From: DASUBN01 sp050261675
GTDB taxonomy: Bacteria > Pseudomonadota > Gammaproteobacteria > Natronospirales > REEB76
Length of the DNA: 7,487 nt
NCBI GenBank assembly: GCA_050261675.1
Contig: JBLNDO010000034.1
Coordinates: 1 to 7,487 of the forward strand
Reading direction: 5' to 3'
Shown here: positions 5,301 to 7,487 of the stretch, in pieces
How the letters are laid out: every line of letters begins with the position of its first letter
Position numbering within the stretch: the first letter of the stretch is position 1
Notes under the pieces: generated by a model
Seen by the model: the letters and a program-made list of their open reading frames with translations, nothing else
Told to the model about the DNA's origin: nothing
The model's database searches: none
Program-made: the position numbers and the translations under genes

Positions 5301-5324
5301 GAATCGTCCGTGTTTGGAAGGGGT

Positions 5325-5351
5325 ACGGGGCGGCTATCGCCCCGTTTTTTT
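5325..5351 (+). terminator. Rho-independent terminator after the AhpD-like gene
   Basis: An 8-bp perfect stem pairs ACGGGGCG (5325-5332) with CGCCCCGT (5338-5345) around a GCTAT loop, and runs directly into seven Ts (5345-5351). It begins 24 nt after the stop codon. On the minus strand the stem is not followed by Ts, so it mainly serves the plus strand. It also lies between two convergent genes and may reduce read-through from the DUF3828 gene. Confidence 0.92.
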
Positions 5352-5405
5352 GTCGGACCCCGCGCATCTGGCGCCTGCGAAATGGAGCCGTCTGGCGGGA
5401 TGGGA

Positions 5406-6005
5406 TTATTTTGGATTCTGCTCGCGCTCTTTCTTCAGGTCCTGCAAAACCGTCAGCAGGTCCGTTTGGGCGGCGCCTTGGGTGTCGCCCGGATAGAGGA
5501 AATTCACGAACGTCCACGTTCCCTTGCGTTCCTCGACCACCGCGATCACCGTCGGCCATTCGGGATGCGGGTCGGAACAGTGGCTGTCGATGACCGTGAC
5601 CTGATACCGGCTGCCCGTCTGCGTCACCTTGCCGGCCTTGTACGGGAAGCATTCATCCTGCGCGTTCAGGAAGGGGTCGAAATCGATGCCCACGACGTCG
5701 TCCGGCGTTTTCGCCTGCGCCGCCATGTCGGCGTTTAGCGCGGCCACGATCTCCTGGCTCATCGGCCAGCGCGTGCTCTTGAGCGCCGCCTCGTAGGGCG
5801 GCTCCTGGTTGCTTTCCTTTTGCGCCAGCCCCACGTACCAGTCGTAGAAACCCTGTACGAAGTCATGGACTGCTTCCGATTCCGTCTTCTGTGCCTGTGC
5901 GGCAGTGGCGTGGCTAGGCGCCGGTGCAGCGGTGACGGACGCCGCGGCGCCGAGCATCAACAAGCCCGCCCAGGTCCGGAATCCCAGCGTTTCCGTTTTT
6001 TTCAT
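5406..6005 (-). CDS. Exported DUF3828-family protein
   Basis: The product is 199 aa from the ATG at 6005 (MKKTETLGF). An ATG two codons upstream (6011) is also possible; AAAAGG lies about 9 nt before 6005 and only 3 nt before 6011, so I prefer 6005. It has a clear Sec signal peptide: a KK start, hydrophobic core WAGLLMLGAAASV, and a likely cut after SVTA near residue 26. The mature part shows hallmarks I associate with DUF3828: VHDFVQGFYDWYVGLAQKE (47-64), a helix ending in ALNADM, VVGIDFDPFLNAQDECFPYKAGKV (104-127), then strands YQVTVIDSHC, WPTVIAVVEERKGTWTFVNFLYP. This is a small periplasmic fold of unknown biochemical function. The two cysteines (119, 143) could form a disulfide. It lies 41 nt downstream of the propeller gene on the same strand, probably in one operon. 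No terminator with a U-tract follows on this strand. Confidence 0.82.
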   Translation of the reverse strand: MKKTETLGFRTWAGLLMLGAAASVTAAPAPSHATAAQAQKTESEAVHDFVQGFYDWYVGLAQKESNQEPPYEAALKSTRWPMSQEIVAALNADMAAQAKTPDDVVGIDFDPFLNAQDECFPYKAGKVTQTGSRYQVTVIDSHCSDPHPEWPTVIAVVEERKGTWTFVNFLYPGDTQGAAQTDLLTVLQDLKKEREQNPK

Positions 6006-6046
6006 CGCCATCCGCCTTTTAGAGCCTTTTGCTCTCCGTATCCAAT

Positions 6047-7270
6047 CTAATTGAGCCCGGCGATCCGCCGTCTCAGCGCCGCCAACCCCAGCAATCCCAG
6101 GAGCGTGAGGACATCCACCCCGCCGCTGCCGTATCCGCCGCCTCCTCCGCCACCACTTCCTCCCCCGCCTCCGCCACCTGAATTTGGTGGTACATAGCTC
6201 GACGGTGCATCTAAGCAGCCAAAAGTCTCGCTCGAGCTGGTCGCAGCAGAGACTATCTGGCCGCTCGTTCCCGTAATGAAAGTTTGGCTTCCGATTTGTA
6301 TCACTGCCGTGAGGACCGGCATCGTCGGGAACCCGGCGAGTTTGCACCAACTGGCGCCATCAGCGCTCACTGCCATCGCATTGGGGTTGTCACTCCAGAA
6401 CACCGCGAGATAGAGATGTCCGTCGTAACTGGCGTCAGCAAATGTCCCATCGGACAGGTCGCCGCTGTTAAGGATGGTGTAGTTCCAATTTACTCCGTCC
6501 GCGCTGGTGGCGACGGCTGGGATGATGTTGGGATTGCAATACACGCCGACGCAGGACTCACCATATGGGGCATACCCAGCCGCAATAAATCCGTTCCCGG
6601 AACTGCGCAGTATGTTGAAATACGTTCCCGCGGTTGCTTTGAACTCGCCTGTCTTTGTCCACGTGACGCCGTCCTTGCTTTGGAAGGCTACCGCGGCACC
6701 TGACGATGCAACATTCAATCCCACGAATTCCGTCCCGGTAGACACGATGTTGGTCAGAGTGGGCCTCGACGTAGCCTGACTCGTCCAGGTTTGGCCGTCG
6801 CTGCTCGTTTCCATGCACCCACAGTCGGAACCGAATATCGTAAACAACCCGTTTGCGAAGAGCGGGACGTTGCCGTGTGCGGGAGGGATCGCAATAGGAC
6901 TCCAGGTCACCCCATCCGTGCTGCTCAACCACGTGGTGTGTTCATCCGTCGCGACGAACACGCCGTTGCCGTAGACCACGTGTTGTAAAAACGTGTTGCT
7001 CGCCCCCGAATACACGGTGCTCCAGTTCGTTCCATCTGGGCTCTCCAGGATCTCCGCGGCCGGGGTCGTGTCGTCTCCCACCGCCACGTACACCCCGTTG
7101 CCAAAGGAAAGGTCATCGAGAGTAAGGGCCGGCCCGGTGGTCATGAGATTGTTCCAGGTCCAGGTGAGCGCCGTCCCCGACCCCGCCGTCACCGCGGCGG
7201 TCGCGAGCAGCAGCCCCAGCCCCAGGATCGACCGTAACCCTTTGATTCCCCTTCCGGACATGCCTGTCAT
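6047..7270 (-). CDS. Secreted beta-propeller-like repeat protein with Gly-rich C-terminal sorting tail
   Basis: This is a 407-aa exported protein. The ATG at 7270 has AAGGA 7 nt upstream. The signal peptide is basic (RGIKGLR) then LGLGLLLATAAVTA, cut near residue 29. Six S-x-DG-x-x-W motifs lie at 77-83, 117-123, 156-162, 198-204, 256-262 and 302-308, about 40-58 residues apart. Each blade also has an 'FGNGVYVAVG'-type strand pair (56-65, 100-107, 138-146, 223-232, 282-290). This Asp-box-like repeat suggests a six- or seven-bladed propeller, a binding or scaffold fold; no sialidase or other catalytic residues are identifiable. Six cysteines may form disulfides. The C-terminus has a poly-Gly/Ser linker (365-384), a hydrophobic helix VDVLTLLGLLGLAAL (385-399), RRR, and a short tail. 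That is the layout of GlyGly-CTERM-like sorting signals processed by rhomboid-type proteases. It is probably surface-displayed or released, and is first in an operon with the DUF3828 gene. Confidence 0.8.
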   Translation of the reverse strand: MTGMSGRGIKGLRSILGLGLLLATAAVTAGSGTALTWTWNNLMTTGPALTLDDLSFGNGVYVAVGDDTTPAAEILESPDGTNWSTVYSGASNTFLQHVVYGNGVFVATDEHTTWLSSTDGVTWSPIAIPPAHGNVPLFANGLFTIFGSDCGCMETSSDGQTWTSQATSRPTLTNIVSTGTEFVGLNVASSGAAVAFQSKDGVTWTKTGEFKATAGTYFNILRSSGNGFIAAGYAPYGESCVGVYCNPNIIPAVATSADGVNWNYTILNSGDLSDGTFADASYDGHLYLAVFWSDNPNAMAVSADGASWCKLAGFPTMPVLTAVIQIGSQTFITGTSGQIVSAATSSSETFGCLDAPSSYVPPNSGGGGGGGSGGGGGGGYGSGGVDVLTLLGLLGLAALRRRIAGLN

Positions 7271-7350
7271 CCCTATTTCCTTGAGTTCCGGCCCCAGTCT
7301 AACCGGTCTTAAAAACCTTCAACCCTCCTGCCATTCTTGGAATTCAGGGC

Positions 7351-7378
7351 TTGATATTATTATGTAATGTACTAAGAT
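7351..7378 (+). promoter_or_regulatory. Possible sigma-70 promoter for the right-edge gene
   Basis: TTGATA (7351-7356) matches the -35 consensus at 5 of 6 positions and is followed after 16 nt by TAAGAT (7373-7378, 4 of 6). The patch 7350-7390 is unusually AT-rich for this window. It would start transcription about 65 nt before the ATG at 7449. The divergent propeller gene (start 7270) probably has its promoter in the same intergenic region, but I could not fix its boxes. Confidence 0.3.
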
Positions 7379-7448
7379 GTTAAATGATAACGACGGCCTC
7401 CGCGCTGCAGGGCGAAGGAAGCCCAAAGAGCCACATCAGGAGCCCGCC

Positions 7449-7487
7449 ATGGACGACGCCGAGATCGAGCGCTGGCGCAACAAGAAC
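7449..7487 (+). CDS. 5' end of an unidentified gene, cut by the window edge
   Basis: Thirteen codons are visible, MDDAEIERWRNKN, charged and probably helical. I choose the ATG at 7449 because AGGAG lies 6 nt upstream. An in-frame ATG at 7377 would add 24 residues but has no ribosome-binding site and overlaps the candidate -10 box. I do not recognise the protein from so little sequence. It is divergent from the propeller gene with 178 nt between the start codons. Confidence 0.55.
   Translation, partial: MDDAEIERWRNKN

Noticed and set aside
5325..5351. The same hairpin as a fully bidirectional terminator
   Set aside because: On the minus strand the stem is followed by ACCCC rather than Us, so efficient minus-strand termination is not supported.
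6011..6350. N-terminal extension of the DUF3828 frame to 6350
   Set aside because: The extension overlaps the 3' end of the propeller gene and is Arg-rich (antisense-like reading of poly-Gly DNA); the signal peptide begins at 6005.

Overview
The window is GC-rich (about 60-66% in most genes) bacterial chromosomal DNA. It most resembles a gammaproteobacterium of the Xanthomonadales/Nevskiales type. The grounds are: a Gly-rich, hydrophobic, Arg-rich C-terminal tail like GlyGly-CTERM proteins; the dispersed GTCATcCCGGC..GCCGGGA repeat; and the style of a membrane-GAF sensor protein. The placement is an inference, because no marker gene is present.

Layout. Positions 1-3604 are all on the minus strand. 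In transcription order they hold a phage SU10-type adaptor (head-tail connector) gene (3604-2987), a dispersed hairpin repeat (2935-2964), a polytopic membrane protein with a C-terminal GAF domain but no kinase (2857-1109), a TetR-type regulator (960-295) with a strong intrinsic terminator (208-171), and at the window edge the truncated start of what looks like a second phage structural protein (150-1). The phage pieces look like remnants, separated by about 2.8 kb of host-like regulatory genes.

Positions 3605-5351 are on the plus strand. A divergent intergenic region leads into a small degenerate GGDEF protein (3814-4380, GGGEF instead of GGDEF). A 365-bp regulatory region follows, with a perfect sigma-54 (-24/-12) promoter at 4482-4497 and a near-perfect second copy 18 bp further on, plus repeated AGGTGT boxes. 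Next comes an AhpD/carboxymuconolactone-decarboxylase-like protein (4746-5300) in which both cysteines of the CxxC active site are serine. A clear rho-independent terminator (5325-5351) closes this block.

Positions 5406-7270 are on the minus strand and form a likely two-gene secretion operon. It holds a secreted six-repeat beta-propeller-like protein with a C-terminal sorting-type tail (7270-6047) and a DUF3828 exported protein (6005-5406), 41 nt apart. At the right edge a divergent plus-strand gene begins (7449 onward, 13 codons visible).

The most notable points are the sigma-54 tandem promoter in front of a redox-dead AhpD-like protein, the degenerate stand-alone GGDEF protein beside it, and the phage connector gene stranded among regulatory genes. 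I see no CRISPR array, tRNA, rRNA or transposase gene.
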